Shown here in pieces: positions 10,356 to 24,800 of a stretch of 64,000 bases of DNA. The DNA is from Monocercomonoides exilis (lineage: Eukaryota > Preaxostyla > Oxymonadida > Polymastigidae). The position numbers and the translations under genes are program-made. Where the stretch lies: positions 434,001-498,000 of the forward strand of contig LSRY02000018.1 in NCBI GenBank assembly GCA_001643675.2, read 5' to 3'. Each line of letters opens with the position of its first letter. Within the stretch, counting starts at the first letter, position 1. The notes under the pieces are model-generated. The model saw only the letters and a program-made list of their open reading frames with translations, was not told the DNA's origin and did not search any database.

Positions 10356-10985
10356 AATCTTAAAGAGATAAAAATTTTAGATCAAGCCCATCATTTAATA
10401 TATTAATGTTTTCTTTTTTATATTTTTTTCCTATGTCTGAATTTTATTGAAAAGTTCCACGACTTTGATTTTGTCCCACAAAAGATCAAAAAATATCGAT
10501 CATTCCGTTCCCATTTTAGTTTTATAAATGCTATTTGTTGTTATTTATTTCGCTTTTTATAGAAAAATAATAAACAAATTTGTTTATATCATATAAACTT
10601 TTATCTTTATTTTGAAATATTCATTTGAAAGATTCTGCTTTCCAGCTATTTGAGTCAAATGAGTTGCATGTTTTTATTTTTTCATTTTCATTTCATCTTT
10701 TTGAATATTCGCTTTGATTTTATGAACAGGAGCTAAGATTTTATTATTTTCCTTTATGAAAGATAAATTATATTTGATTTGCTTTTATAATTGAATTTTT
10801 TTAAGAAATTTTCAAACAGGAAAAATACATCAAAACTACGCTCGTAACAATTGAAAGATACTCGAAAAATTGAAAGCATTGAGCAATAATAAATTTTATC
10901 ATCCAGAAATGCAACATGAAATGTTATTTTTCAAAACAAATCTTCATTGTTACAAACTCAAAAATACAATCTCTTCTCTTATAAA
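10356..10985. other. AT-rich intergenic stretch
   Basis: AT-rich, with no supported gene. Base composition rises abruptly in GC at about 11.0 kb, where the coding relic begins. Confidence 0.5.
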
Positions 10986-10989
10986 GATT

Positions 10990-12866
10990 CAAAAAGTTTG
11001 TATCAAACAACTTGTTTTCATATCAGCACGTGTTGTTTTCTTCGTCTATTTCACAGTTCTGGAAGTGGAGAATAGAAGAGAAGAAGGCTGGATGGGACAA
11101 GCGGCCAGTATTCTCTTCATCTTCATCTTCATCATCAGCGTCTGCAATTGATTCTTCGGATGCCTCGGCCGTGGCGGTGTCACATACGTCGGAAGTGGCG
11201 ATGGACGACATCGAGAGGCAGTTGCGGATTGTTGTTTAAAAAGCAGCTGAAGTGAATTCAATTCAAAAGAAATCGTTGTTGAGGGTTTGACAAGCTCCGC
11301 GAGGTTATGACGAGGAGCGGCTGTCGGTGCTGTGTGAAAGTGTTGTGTGTGTGTACGATGTGGAGCTTTTGGTGATGCTTTCGGTTGCGTTAGTGGGGCA
11401 GCTTCCTACTCTTGCAGAGTCTGTGAGCAAAAACTCTGGGAGCATGAGGGTATATGCAGCGGTAGAAGTGAATGCGTTCCCGTTGATCTACAATTTGTTT
11501 GACACTTCACAGCAGATATGGCGATTGCCGCAGTCGAGACATGTGATGATGAAGTTGGATGAGAAAATGATGGGGTGAGGGGTTGCAGTGTGAAAAGTGA
11601 GAGAGATTGTGGAGAAGGTGCTGGAGGAAGAGGGGCTGAGGATGAATGATGCGGTTCTGTCTTTATTTGCGATCGTGCTCGTCGCGCTGAAGGAGCGAAT
11701 ATAAGCTGAGGAAGGTGAACGATTCAGCAGCAGAAGCAGATGAGTGTTTAAGTATTTCTGCAATGAAAAGTTTTATTAAAATGATTAGATCTGTGAAGCT
11801 GTTGTAAAAAAAAGAGCGAACGATTTGATAATAAATGAGGAAAAAGACAAATGCAATGAATAAGCAATGGAAAAAAGTTGTTTGATTAATGTGGAGTGAT
11901 TAAAAGAAGAAGAGGAAGAGGACGAAGAAGAGGAAGAGGGAGGAATAATTGAGTTCACCTAGAAGAACGGAGTGACGAGGTTGTTCTATCTGGTCGATGG
12001 CCGAAGACCAGTGCCTTGACACAAAAAGGAAATCAGCGAATGATGCGTGTGCGCATTGCAAACGGTCAGACTTTTGATGTGCTGGGCGAGCTGAACATGC
12101 AGCTGCCTTGAAGCTGTGCAAAGATGCAGATGAAATGGCGGAGATCCAGTTGAGAAACAAAGTCGAAGAGGAATCTAACTTTAGAGCCGTGGGAGATCCT
12201 CATGCAGCATTGGACTAAGAGTGAAGCAGGGATGAAGCAGGCGATTGTAGAAGATTTGGTGGTTATGTTTTTCGTTCTTGTAGAATGGTTCGAGCACGAA
12301 GAGGAGGAGAACGAGTTTGTGATTGATATCTTTATCAGCCAGGATGAGTTGATCCGCCTTGCAAATGCGCATCCTTTGATGAAGCAACGGCTTCTGTGAT
12401 GTGGAGTGACAGCGTCGTTTGATATTGCATACGGATGATTCAGTGAAGGTGAAGTTCACAACGGAGAAAAGAATTGAAGCTGCACGGCAGAGTAGAGAAG
12501 GAATAGAAGAAGGTTATGCGAAGGAGATTCTGAGCAATTATTCAGCGATGCTGTCAGTGCATGCGTTTGAGGGTATGTTTGATGAGGCGTCTGATGCGGA
12601 TAAACAGCTGATTTGGCAGGGTGAGTGAATGGAGGCTGAGGTGCAGAAGGAGGGGAGGCGGGTTCATTCAACACGTCAGACAAGAGGCTCGGTGTCGAAG
12701 AGTTGTTTATTTAGAGAAGACAGTCGAATGCTGTTCAAACGATGGGTTTACGCGGCTGTGATGCTTAGTACGCCATTTCTAGCATACAATGCTTTCTCAG
12801 CGGTTGTACCTATGGATGCTTCCATGTCATTGAAGATGGCAGCAGAGGACTGCATCACAATTTTGT

Positions 12867-12910
<44 letters not shown>

Positions 12911-14779
12911 TTTCTTCCTCTTCCTCTTCCTCTTCTTCTTCCTCTTTCTCTTTCTCTTCCTCTTCCTTTTCCTCTTCCTCCATCTCCTCCTCTTCTTCTT
13001 TGTCATCGTCAATTTCTGTTTTTATGAGTGTCTGTTCCTTCTTCACATCCTCCTCATCGTCTCAAATATCTCATCTGTCACATTCCTCTTCTTCTCTCTT
13101 TTCATCAGCATAAGCACATGCATATTTGGAAGCAACTGCTTTGAACAGTATGTCAAATGCGTGTGTTCCGACAAGTTGCTCATCGATGTGCTTGTATCAT
13201 TGGCTTTAAGGTGTTTATGCAGCTCCATCGACCGCCTCATCTCCAGATGCGAAGAAGAAGAGCACTTGTGCGACGAATGGGACAAAGGCATCGGTGGTGG
13301 CACATCGTCAAGAGAGGTGGTGGATTTGAACAGACAAGGACACGAATGGAAGAAGCGCTTCTGCGACGAGGTCTGTGAAGATGGAGAGAATGTGCCCAGG
13401 AGAAGCGGTGGGGCATCAGCAGCGGAGAAGGAAAGAGGCGCAGACAGAGCTGATGAAAGAGAAGAGGAGGAAGTTGTGGAGACGACAGCAGACGAAGTGA
13501 CAGCAGCTGGCAAGTCTGATGAGGTAGTCGGGGCTGCAACAGCAGTAGATTGCTGGAGGCTTCCTGGCTGAGCCAAATGAGACGGGCGGGAAGGAGAGCT
13601 TGCCTGCGTGCGTGACTTCTGCGATGTGGCTGAGAGTAGGAAAGAAGGGCAGAGAAAGAGGAAGAAGCGAGAGATGTTGGAGAAGTCAGAGAGGCCAAAA
13701 AAGAAGAAGCAGAAAAAGATAAAGATGGAAGGGAAGAAGACGATGACGATGACGAAGAAGATGATGTTGCAATAGATGCAGTTGAAGATCCCCCAAGCAC
13801 GATCGTCGGAGCCAACAGCGATGCAGAAACAGAAGGCGATGTGTCATCAAAGAAAGAGCGAAGCGTGGCTAACTCAAAAGTGGGAGAAAATGGAGCATTT
13901 GAGGTGCTTATCTCAGAGCGGTGAGCTGTTGATGAGTGCGTGCGTGCTATTGACGTGGTTGTTTGAGTGATGACGGGTACAAGGAAGATGAGGGCAGTGG
14001 CTGAGACAGAGGAAGAGGAGGAAGAAATGGAAGAAGAAGAGGAAGAAAAAGAAGAAGAATAAGTTGAATTGGGGATATCTTGAATGGTTAGATGATGCGT
14101 CTTGGCAAAAGATGCAAGTTTGTTTGAGGATTTTTGTTGAACTGATTCATTTTCTGATGAATGAGATGAAGAAGAAAAAGAAGAAGAAGAAGAAGATGAT
14201 GATGATGATGAAGAGGAGAAGAAGGAGAAGGCGAAGGAAAGAGAGGAAACAATGGCTGAAGTTGAATGGATTGGGGAAACGAATGAAGATGAAGCATATG
14301 GTTGTGTAGGAGTTTTTGAATGTTGTGAGCGAAGAGAAAGAAGTGAATGAGGAAGAATGGAAGGCGAGGAAGTTTGTGGAGTGAGAGAAGATGCATGCTG
14401 TGCGGATGGATGCGTGTGATGCGGTGATGATGAACACTACAGCTTCGGAGATGTCGACAGAGGAGCTGATGCAAGCGACAGGATCGAGCGCGCTGCAAAG
14501 TGGCAGCACAAAAAGGACATAAAGCAATTCACTGAAGAATGATGGAACTCTTACGTTGTTTTGCACGTTACGCTTCTTGCTGAGAAAAGTGTTTGTGCTA
14601 TATCAAGTTCATTTGATGATTAGGTCGTCGAATGTGTGTTGCAGCAGAGAGTGAGGGCTCATGGCGGGGCGAAAGCAGAAGGGAGGGTGCTGGAGGCAGA
14701 TTGGAGAGACAGGATGAATGTGTCGCAGGATGCGGAAAAGGAAATGCTGCTTGAGTTTCTGGAGTGGAAGAATCTGTAA
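10990..14779 (+). pseudogene. Degenerate relic of a large protein-coding gene
   Basis: Clearly GC-richer than its flanks and coding-like, but broken throughout. From about 11012 to 12190 one plus-strand frame gives stretches such as VELLVMLSVALVGQLPTLAE, VLEEEGLRMNDAVLSLFAIV and KLCKDADEMAEIQLRNKVEE, separated by in-frame TAA/TGA stops. It then shifts frame (VEDLVVMFFVLVEWFEHEEE, 12250-12310). Later pieces include EDPPSTIVGANSDAETEGD (about 13785) and EADWRDRMNVSQDAEKEML (about 14690), ending at EWKNL plus stop at 14779. Acidic and Ser/Glu low-complexity blocks dominate 12.9-14.3 kb, where orientation is less certain. I do not recognise the family. Neighbouring genes use normal stops, so a changed code is unlikely. 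Confidence 0.5.
12867..13005. repeat. Polypyrimidine (CTT/CCT)n tract
   Basis: About 140 bp of almost pure C/T on the plus strand, made of TTC, CTT and CCT triplets. It is a trinucleotide-type microsatellite inside the coding relic and would encode Glu/Lys-rich or Ser/Leu-rich runs depending on strand and frame. Confidence 0.8.
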
Positions 14780-14946
14780 AGAGAAGATATGGACTTGATG
14801 ATGATTTAATGGTAGTTAAAGGAGAAAAGTGTATCTGAACTTGTGGTTTTGATACTGTTGGCTGTATGTGGGAAGGTGCTGTGGTGCAAATGCATGAGAC
14901 AATCATGGTGAAAGGGAGCCAAGTGTGTTGAAGTCTCGCCATCTGA

Positions 14947-15663
14947 TCAATGTGCATATTTTTGTGTTTGGAATAGAAGAAGAAGAGATGATGATGAAGA
15001 GAGAATGAAAATGGAGCGAAGAAAAAGGGATGACGGAAGAGAGAAGATGAGTTTTGATAATTCCGTTTCAACACTTGCTTTTATCAAAGCTGAATTGGAT
15101 GTTCCACTTGCATCAGAGACTGTCCAGCCACTCAGTTCATCATTTCCTTTTATTTCGTGTTTCCGATCAGAAAAAGCTAATTTATTGCTCATCAAAGACA
15201 TTCCATTCACAACAACTTTCTTTGTTCCTGTTTGTCTTGTGAGTGAGTGCTTCATTGTCAAACAAGGGAACTGAACAATTCCACAATGTGAGTGATTGGA
15301 TGACTCGATATTGCTCACATATATTTCTTCTGGAGTGGGAAGGAGATAGACGCACAGAGGAATGGCCACACTTGTGTTTCCATTGTCGAATCCTCGAACT
15401 TTTTCAAAAGAATCCAAAGAGGCTGTTACACACGTAATCTTTTGTGACTTTGCAGTTTCTTCCAAATTTGGTGAAATGGCAAAGATATCATTTCCCCACT
15501 TTTCTGTGTTTGTTCCAAAAGAAGAAGAAATCAGGAAATTTGGATTTTCATTCAATAATCGAAGAAAAATTCTTCCCCCCAGGCCATCTGTTGCTGAACA
15601 AAAGCATCCATCAAAGTTGTAGCCTTTCACTTTCACTTCGTTCGCTTCTCCCGCACATCGCAT
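14947..15663 (-). pseudogene. Truncated fragment of the beta-helix surface protein family
   Basis: Open frame from ATG 15663 to the stop at 14947 (238 codons). It carries the family header seen in the 2727-aa protein downstream: EEIYVSNIESSNHSHCGIVQFPCLTM, i.e. a YVS...CG-x(5)-PC-x-T pattern, preceded by a beta-rich stretch (NFDGCFCSATDGLGGRIFL, NFLISSSFGTNTEKWGNDIF) and followed by KVVVNGMSLMSNKLAFSDR. There is no signal peptide, no membrane segment and no kinase-like tail. The last 45 residues drift into low-complexity Ser/Leu. A frame continues upstream of the ATG (DAEAQNQPTEDQQ), so the ATG may not be a true start. I interpret it as an internal fragment left by deletion. Confidence 0.6.
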
Positions 15664-15709
15664 TGTTGATCCTCCGTTGGCTGATTTTGTGCTTCAGCAT
15701 CTGAAAATG

Positions 15710-18700
15710 TTCTCGAAATCATATCTTTGTCTATTATGAAATTGATAAAACAAATGTTTACAATCAACTGAGAACTATTCAAAAAAAAAAGCATGATTGA
15801 ATAATAAATTGAAAATTAAATTTATTTGTTTTAATTAATTGGAAACCACTAAACTTATCCGATTAACAGTTGCATCGATTATGTGTGTTCTATCTTTGCA
15901 TTCATGTTGAGTTCAGACTCATAAAGCAAAAGAAAAATGCTATTCAAATGAAATTTTGAATTAACATTGAAAATCAAGTTTGTCAGGATAAAGAATCGAA
16001 ACATACATTGTACTTTTTGTTAATAAACAATTGCAAAGTAGTTCAATCAAGTGATACTCTTTTTCATTGAAAAAATGATATATAAATTTTGATCAAAAAA
16101 TATGATACATAATTTTTTGTGAAAGAGTATTTCCTCTTATAAAAAGTTTGTTATGAATTAACAAACATCACCGTGAAAATTCGTTATTATCATTTGAATA
16201 ATGGTAACGGAGTGTGAAATAATTAACTTTCATGAGACAAATTTTTGATCGGATGTCACTTTTCAAAAAAATTTTGACCTATTAACTAATTCTAACAATA
16301 GAACTCTATGAATTAGGGTTAGTCCAAAAAGAAATTTCATTTTTACTTCGTTTATAAAGATATTAGGGCTTCAATACGAAAATAACTTTTTTATCATAAT
16401 TCAAAAATTGAAAAAATTATAAGGTTCTTTCTCTGAAAAATTGATGATGTTAATAGACTTTATCTTTATTGTACAAATGATTTTCTGGTAGGAATATGAA
16501 AAAGAAATCGTTATGATATGAATCTTTAACTGGTCGTATCAAGCCCATTTTCCGTGACATTTGCAGACAATTCGTTTTCAGCACTTGATAATGACACTTT
16601 TTTTGTTTTCTTTTTTAAACATTTAATGTTCTTTTCAATATTTGAAGAATATAATTTTTGGAAAACGAAAAAAATATTTTCAATAATAAATTTTTTGTTG
16701 AAAAATTACATTTAAAATTTATCATGATCAAGATTTCTGATTCATATCCTCTTGTTTGTCAATATTGTTTTGAAACGGAGAAAGAGAATACAGACATGAG
16801 TTTTGGGCTGCTGAGTTAATATCACAAGACCATTTGTTTACCAAAAAAACAAAAAACTTTCAAGATTATTTTGTGAATTCAAAACAAAAGGATATGAAGA
16901 AAGTTAAAATTGTTTGAGACAACAAGAAGGAAAAAGAGCAGTGGATGTGATTTAATGAACACAATCGCTTCTATTCACAATGAATCGTTTCATACAAAAT
17001 GAAATTTTGGATGACACCCACAGGATAAAAAACATCAGCAAGCTTTCAAAAATACAATCATGAAAGTTAACATTATTGAATATTTCTGATGAATATATCT
17101 TTTCGAAAGAATTTTTGATGGAAAGATTTCAGGTCAAATATCCATTGTTTATTCTCAAAAAAGAAAAAAAATCGTTCCATGAAATTCAATAAAATTTTTT
17201 CTGAATAAAGAAAGAAAGGAAATAATTATTTTTTCGTGTTGAGTGATTGTTTTTGTTTTTGAATACAACCAATTGCAAAATTATTTGATTTCCATGAAAA
17301 ACAGAAATGTTGGGAGATTCATTGAAAAAGTTAATTTTTCTTTTTCAAAAATCTTTCAAAGATCATAAACCTTAACATAATGAATTAACATCTCAAGCAA
17401 CACTTTGAAAAATTGCTATTTAAAAAAGGGATGGAGATAAAATAGATTTTGATGAAAACAAAAATGTGTTGAATTTTCACATAAATAAAAAAACAATGAT
17501 GAACATGTTAATTCGAATAACTGGAAAATAATGTGCATTTGTTTTTCGTGTTCAGAAAAGAATGTTGCATCAGTGTGATTATTATTGAAAACATGAATAT
17601 TGGTTAACACATTTTAACTTTTTTTTATTTTTTTCGCAACTATGAAACAAATTTTATTTTGTTTCAATTTTTGTTAAGGTTGTTGTGTGAAAACATGAAA
17701 AAGAGAAAATAAATATAAACATTGTTCTTTCTGAGAATCTGAAATGCCATTATAAAGGTTGATTTTGTGAAAATGAACTTGAACAATCGAATCGATATTT
17801 TCAAACAGAAACAAGATGAAATTTAAAAACATTTCCTCCTTGAAAAAGAAAATAACAATTTGAAACAACTTTCTGAACGAGCCGTAATTCAAAGAGTCAC
17901 AAAGAAGTGTTGCAAATAAAAGGTTGATTTCATTGAACCGAAATCATCAAATGAAGAACAATTCCATTCACAAATGCATAATTTGAAAAACATAAAGAAA
18001 TGTGGATGCTTTCATTTTTCAATATTTCTCAATTTGATTTGTTGTTGGGTTGTTGTGAAAAACGCGATTTGATAAATTCAGAATCAAAAAGACAAAAAGG
18101 CAATAAATTCTTGCTGGATTGCAAAGAAATTCTGCTTTTTCAAATATCCTTTTCGAACAAACACAAATGAATTCTTTTTTCAACATCGAAATTGCAAACA
18201 AATGCAAAATCAATCACATCCAATGACTATATATCACAAAAAGGAAATCAACCAAAACAGAAATACATTTACAAAAGCAAAAATACGAACAAAAGAAACA
18301 ACTCAAATCTTGACTCGAGAATTACAATGACTTGGAAAAAAGGGAAAAAAAGTTGAATGGATAAAGACAATTATAAAAAAAAAAAATAGAAAGAAAAAAA
18401 TCAAGAAAAAAGGAAAAAAAGGTGAGAAAAAAGGGGGAAGAAAGTAATTAAAAAAGTGAAAAACAATGAGAAAAATAGAAAGAAAAACAATGAGATTAAA
18501 AATGAGAAAAACAATGGGAAAAACAATGAGAAAAATGCTTTAATAAAGTTAAAGAGAATGATAAAGAAAGATAAAAAAAAGATCGGAAAGGAAAATGTGC
18601 TGAAAAAGAAGAAGAAAGCAATTCATTTGTGGGCAATCGTTCAACGCAAATGTTTCAACTCAAAAGCTATGTCACTCTTCATAAGAGCAAAGCTGGATAA

Positions 18701-18780
18701 CCCTTGACACACATCATCTTCCTCAACAATCCCCTTTGGAAATAATAATTCACAGAAACACTGTTTCACATTTGCCATCG
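15710..18780. other. 3-kb AT-rich intergenic region
   Basis: AT-rich DNA with scattered A and T runs. 18350-18620 is strongly A-rich (AGAAAAA-type) low-complexity sequence. I see no gene, inverted repeat or RNA gene. Confidence 0.5.
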
Positions 18781-18827
18781 TGCCATTTCTCCATTTTCCT
18801 TTTTTCCGTTTCTCGTTCCATTATCCT

Positions 18828-21800
18828 TCATTCCTTCTTCACCATGTCTGGCTGATCTGCCACTATCCCACATTCACGTTCACAAATGACCAAAGGCTCA
18901 TCACCTGTCAGCCATCCGCTCTCCTTCTCACCATCTTCAGACTCTCCATAATCAACAGCATCTGAAATTGTCATGATCAATGCTCCAGGAGGGAATCGTT
19001 GGACAAACTCTCTCTTCAAATCCACAAGACTCATCCTTTCATTTGGCTCTCCTTGCCAACACTTGCATATTGCTTCTTTCAATGAACACTCACCCAAACT
19101 TTGAACAGTCGGCCTCTCCCCATTCACAATCTTATCTCCAGCAACCGCTGCATCATAGTCACCAAACGGGATCTGAAGAGTCAGACACTCCCACAGCATC
19201 ATCCCAATCGAAAACACAACCGACTTCTTTGTTGCCCCCATCTTCCTATTCATCAACAATTCTGGTGCCATCCATCGCAGACATTCTTTTTTGTAATCAT
19301 CCTCATCCTCAAAGGCTGATGAGGGAAGAGAGTCTTCGCTATCATCACTGGCAGATGTCACAACAGTTGATGAAGAGATGGAAGAAGAGTCAGAATCATC
19401 ATCTGACAAAAAGTCTGAGTGCATCACGATGCAGATCACCATGTGCTCTGAAAACAGCACAATGTGCGGACTCAGGTTCGGCAAAGAGGGAAGTTCATCT
19501 TCCTCGTCCTCAAGCGAGTGCAAAGCCCCATTCGCCACCCAGAACAGGATTTGCACACCTGTCATCTCCCTCTCCTTCAAGTTACCAATCGCCATTTCTT
19601 TCTTCTCATTTCTTCCATGAAGCAGCATGAACAACGAATCCCTCAAGTCCACAATCAGCTTTTCATGAGGCGATGAACATGCCATTGCATCCACCAGATT
19701 CGACATCGAAGAGGTGGTTGGACACAGACACTCTGATCGAACAAATGTTGTGTCTGTGTCTGATGCATCAGTTGTTGAAGTTGATGAAATAGATGGTGAT
19801 GGTGTTCTCTTCCTTATCTCTTCTTCCTCATCTTTCTCCAACATCCATTGAGGGATCTTGTCTGAATCTCTTCCCAATATATATTCAGTTGATCCGCTTT
19901 CAGAAAGAAGATGCTCCGATGACTCAGAGTGTCCTAAGCTTTTCGCATACACCCTCTTTTTGATTCTCTCTTCATTCTTTTTCTCTGCCTCTTTCTCTGC
20001 TCTCCTCCATTGCTCCTCAGGTGACATCTCCATCGTCACCATCTCAAACGCCTTCGGATCCTTTTTGATGTTGTCATTCACAATCTCTCTCAGATCTTTA
20101 TTCTCGTTCTTTGCCCTTCTCCATCGAACTGCCAGAATAATAATGACTACAAGCAGTATTACACAAGCAATGCACACGATAATTACAATTATAGGCCATA
20201 TCGATTTTCCTTCTTTTCTTCCTTCAACATTTCTTTCATCTCCTTTTTGCTCAATCTCACTTCTGTTTTTCACAACAAATGGCTCTGTTGATGAAGGAGA
20301 TTCTGCATTCCCAAACAAAATACACACACTCACCTCGATTTCATTTCCACAACTGCTGAGGAGATCTTTTCCCACGCTTCCTTCAACTTCTTTTTCTGAC
20401 AAAAATCCATTTGAATCAAAATCATGTTTTTCAATCTCTTTCTCTTCACCTTTCCTCTTCACAACTGAGTATGACAGATTGCATGGAACAAGAAGCATCC
20501 CTTTGAACGTCAGCTTCATTCTATCTGTCTCTTCTTTTGTTTCCACATTCTCCAGAATTGGAATGAAGAATGATGAATCTCTCTCAGAAACAATCCCTTC
20601 AAAACTGCACCCATCATTCAACATCCAAAGAGATGTGTTATCTTTCAGTCCATCTCCTCCTTTCAAACTCAACACATTCAATGTTCCTGAATCTGAACAG
20701 ATGATGTTTCTTCTCAATGATGGATATCCTTCAATTGAGGGATTGTTATTCAAAAATTCTCCTTTCTCAATATTCACATTTCCACCTCTCATTGTTATTC
20801 CACCTTCTGGTGAATTTGTGATTGTTGAAACTTTCATCATCACAGAACTCTTCACAACATCAACAAGAGAACCTTCCCATCTGCACATCTCTTCTTCCTC
20901 GTTCAAATATTGCTCATTTCTTTCCTTTGAACTCCCATCGAAAATGCAACTGTCCATTTTCACATCCAAACAATCCTCCAATTTCATCAATTTTCCTTTT
21001 GCGGTCTTTGAACTGACTCCACCTATTGTGCAATTTGCCAATTGAATTGTCTTTTTCATTGTCAAGCAAGATATCAATGATTCATCATTTCCTTCAACTG
21101 TGATATTTTCTGTATTGAAATCCTTTATTGTTAATTGCGCGCATTCATTAATATCCATCAGAGAAGTTTCTATTATTGAATTGCAAATCGTTAATGAATC
21201 AATTGTTGATGGAAGTGGTGATGAAAGATGCAATACAGATTCTTTAAGAATAAGATTGGACATTGTGCATCCATCAAGTTGCAATTCTCCTTTTTCCATA
21301 TTGATAACGTGAAATGGAATGTTTGCAAATTCTGTATTAACACCTTCCACTGGAAGTTTTGAACTGAATGAACAACTCATGATATCAAGAATTCCTCCCT
21401 CTGGCGATATCAGTGATTCATGTTGAGAAATGAAATTCGAATCAAACACAAAATTCACTCTCAATAATGAGACTGTTCCGGTTGTTGTTATCAATACCAC
21501 TCTTGTTTCTTCAATCTCTGATTTCATTTCAACTTTGCACATCTCTCTGCTCTTTGAACTCAAACTCATTTCCTTCAGATTTATCTCTTGACCAATCACA
21601 CTCCCTTCAACAACGAGTATTTGACTTATCAGCTCTGAAGTCAGGTGCATCAGTCCATAATCAATCGAATAACATGGAAGTGTGTTTGTTCCACATTGCC
21701 TCTCATCCGATCCATCCACACTTCTCACAACAATTGTGTCACTCTGATGGATAGTCACAAATTCAATAAGATCTGTATCTTCTTTGTGCTCACAACTATC

Positions 21801-24800
21801 AATTCCATATATAGCATTAATTCGTGAATAATGATTCTCTCGAAGATCAAATTGAAATTGGGTTTCATTGATCTGCGAAGATATGTTAAAGCAATCAATG
21901 AAAACATCTTTTCCAACACTTGCACCGTTGTCACTGAACTTCATCCCCACAAATGAAAAATTCAATTCTCCTCTTTCATCTGTTGCCAAATACACTCCTC
22001 CTCCTTTCCCTGAACTAATACTGCAATTGCAATTTGAGATTTTGGAGTCAATCATATTCATTGATCCAGACGATTCCAATGTGAAGAATATTGCCCCTCC
22101 TTTTTCACTTGTTTCTGCTTTATCTTCTGTTATATTGCTCTCGTTCACAACCAAACAAATCTCATTTTCACTCTTTGATTCCAAAATGGTTGCTCCATTA
22201 TCACTTCTCTTCACTCCTGAAAATGATGAATTATCAATATTGAGACTCATTTCTTCACATCCTTCATTTATCTTTGTTGCTAATTCCGGTCCTTTGATCT
22301 GAAGAAGACATCCTCCACTTTCATTCAACGATTCCACTCGAACATTCACCAAATGACAAGAAACTCCAACATCATGAATGACAAAAATACTGTTTCCAGC
22401 ATTGCACGATTCAATCGACAAATCATTCACTTCCACACTGCCTCCAATCGCATCCACAAACACACAATCAAATCCATTATTCACTCCTGCTTCTGAATGG
22501 AATGAACATCCAGTTATTACCAAATCTCCTCCTTTGTTTGAAATAATTGTTTTGGCTGAGTTGTCAAATCCTGATGTCAATTGAAGTTGGATATCCGTCA
22601 ATTCAAAGTGAAAATCATTTCCCATGAAATATTCCAGTTGACTTCCAATTGCCTTTTCAAAATTCAATATCGCTTTTGTATCTTCCTCTCCCATCTTTAC
22701 ACTCTTTTTGATCTGATAATTGGTAACATTGAATGAATCTTGAATGATAGTTGATCCTTCAATCTGAATTGTTTTCTTTCCAATCTCCTTTTCCATGTTT
22801 TCCATCCCTTTCCACATTGTTTGACATGGCTCTTCCTCGCTTCCACATCTTGCAACATCAAATCCTTCTGATGAGATAAATATCTCAAATGAACTGAATG
22901 GAACGAGGAACATGAACAGATCCTTGTTTGAATAATTGTTATCTCTCCCAACAAACAAATTACCATTATTTATCATTGAGGAGTAATCAAACTTGAATGA
23001 GTCATTTGTCACAGAAGTATTTAAATCATTTGCCAAAATGAACATATTCCTCCCATATTCTGCTTTATTCTGATCAAATATCAAATTTCCTGACAACTCA
23101 AACTTTGCATCTGCATCTGCCACAGAAAGCATCATCCCTCCTCCTTTCCCTTCACTTCCACTCGTTGAGGGTGCACAGCACTTCTCAAATCTTGTTGATG
23201 AGACAAACAGTTCAGACGGATGCTTCAATGAAACTGACAGTCCTCCTCCTCCTTTCCCTTTCTCACTCACCTTGCACATCCTGAATGAGCAATTCTCAAC
23301 TCTGATTATATCTTGGCTTCCATCATCATTCGATCTCACACAAAGGCTTCCACCATCTCCTTTCCCTCTCGTGATATTCTCAAATGAGGTGTTCTTCAAT
23401 TTGATAGATGAACACTTCTCAACCTGAATTGCTCCACAACTCGGCAGATCACAATTTGTGATCGAGCAATTCTGGATTGTGGCTGAACTGCTTGTGGCAA
23501 TCTCAATCAATCCACTCACTCCATTTGATATTGTCTGATTCATAATCACCTCATCCATCAGACACTCACAGCTCCCATTCACAAAAATCACACTTCCCAC
23601 AAATCTCACTTCTCCCACACTCCCTCCACAACTCATCCCAACAATCTCCACTTTCCCTCCACTCGCACTCACAAACAAATAATTCACTGCATTCGCTCCA
23701 TTCCCCATCTTCATCCCACAATCAGCAAATCTCAATGTGCCTCCTGAAGAATGGATAAATGATGATCGCTCTCCAATCGATCCTCCCAATTCAAACAAGA
23801 TCCCTGTCAATGTTGATGAAACACTGTTCATCACCAACGCTTCTTGTGTTTTTGTTCCTGTTGCCTCGATTTTTATTCCAATATCTTTGTCATTCGAATC
23901 AATCTCATATGACTCCTTATTCAACTCCACTTCTTCATCAAATGAAAATGTGCTTGTCAGTCTGATCATTCTCTTTGAACTCAGATACCGATATTCACTC
24001 GCTTCTTCAATTGTTCTGCATGGGTAATCTTCATATCCACACAGTCTGAATTCACTTCCTTGTTCTCTCCCACTCACATATGCTGGCGATGAAAATGTCC
24101 GAAGAAACACAACAAGCGGAACAATTAGCTCTGCCTTGCCTCTTTCTCTTCCACAAAGTTCACTCAAATCTGCTTTATTCGCCTCAACAACTGGATTGAA
24201 TCCGATTGAAGAGCTGTTGATAACAGCTGACAGGTCATGTGCTTCCACAAACACATTCTTCCCTCCCAATGTTGCAGCACAACCAGCAAAATTCACTGTT
24301 GTGATCTCAAAGTCAAATGAGTCATTAGCCAGATGCAGCTTCACCCCTCCTCCATATCCACCGCATTTGCATTGATTGAACGAAGTCGTCCCTCCACTGT
24401 GTGATATTGAATCTCCAATCAGAACCTTGCTTGCTGATGATAATAATTCCACTTTGATTCCTCCTCCATTTCCATTCACACACTCACACTCCTCAATCGT
24501 TGTGTTCCACACCACAAATGTCTCTCCTCTCTTCACACTTTTTGCCATCACCACTCCATCTCCTTCTGTTGTCCGATTCACATTCCGAATTGTCACATTC
24601 GCTAACATACTCTCTCCTGATGTTGATCCTGCTGATGATGGCTCTTCGAACAGAGGTTGGCTCATTTTCATATTTTCTATCTCAACATCGCTCATCCTCA
24701 ATTGCGACAGTTCCATCACAAATATCGATGCTGATATTTCTCTCTCTCCATTAACACTTGAAAAGATCAGAACATCCTCCAATGAAAGTGATCCGCTTCC

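Noticed and set aside
13043-13815. Minus-strand Ser-rich frames of 177 and 192 codons in the relic
   Set aside because: They arise from GA/TC-rich triplet repeats. Non-repetitive coding-like peptides fit the plus strand better, though orientation there is not certain.
10990-14779. Reassigned stop codons in the GC-rich relic
   Set aside because: Stops of all kinds interrupt it and frames shift, while seven other genes in the window read perfectly with the standard code.
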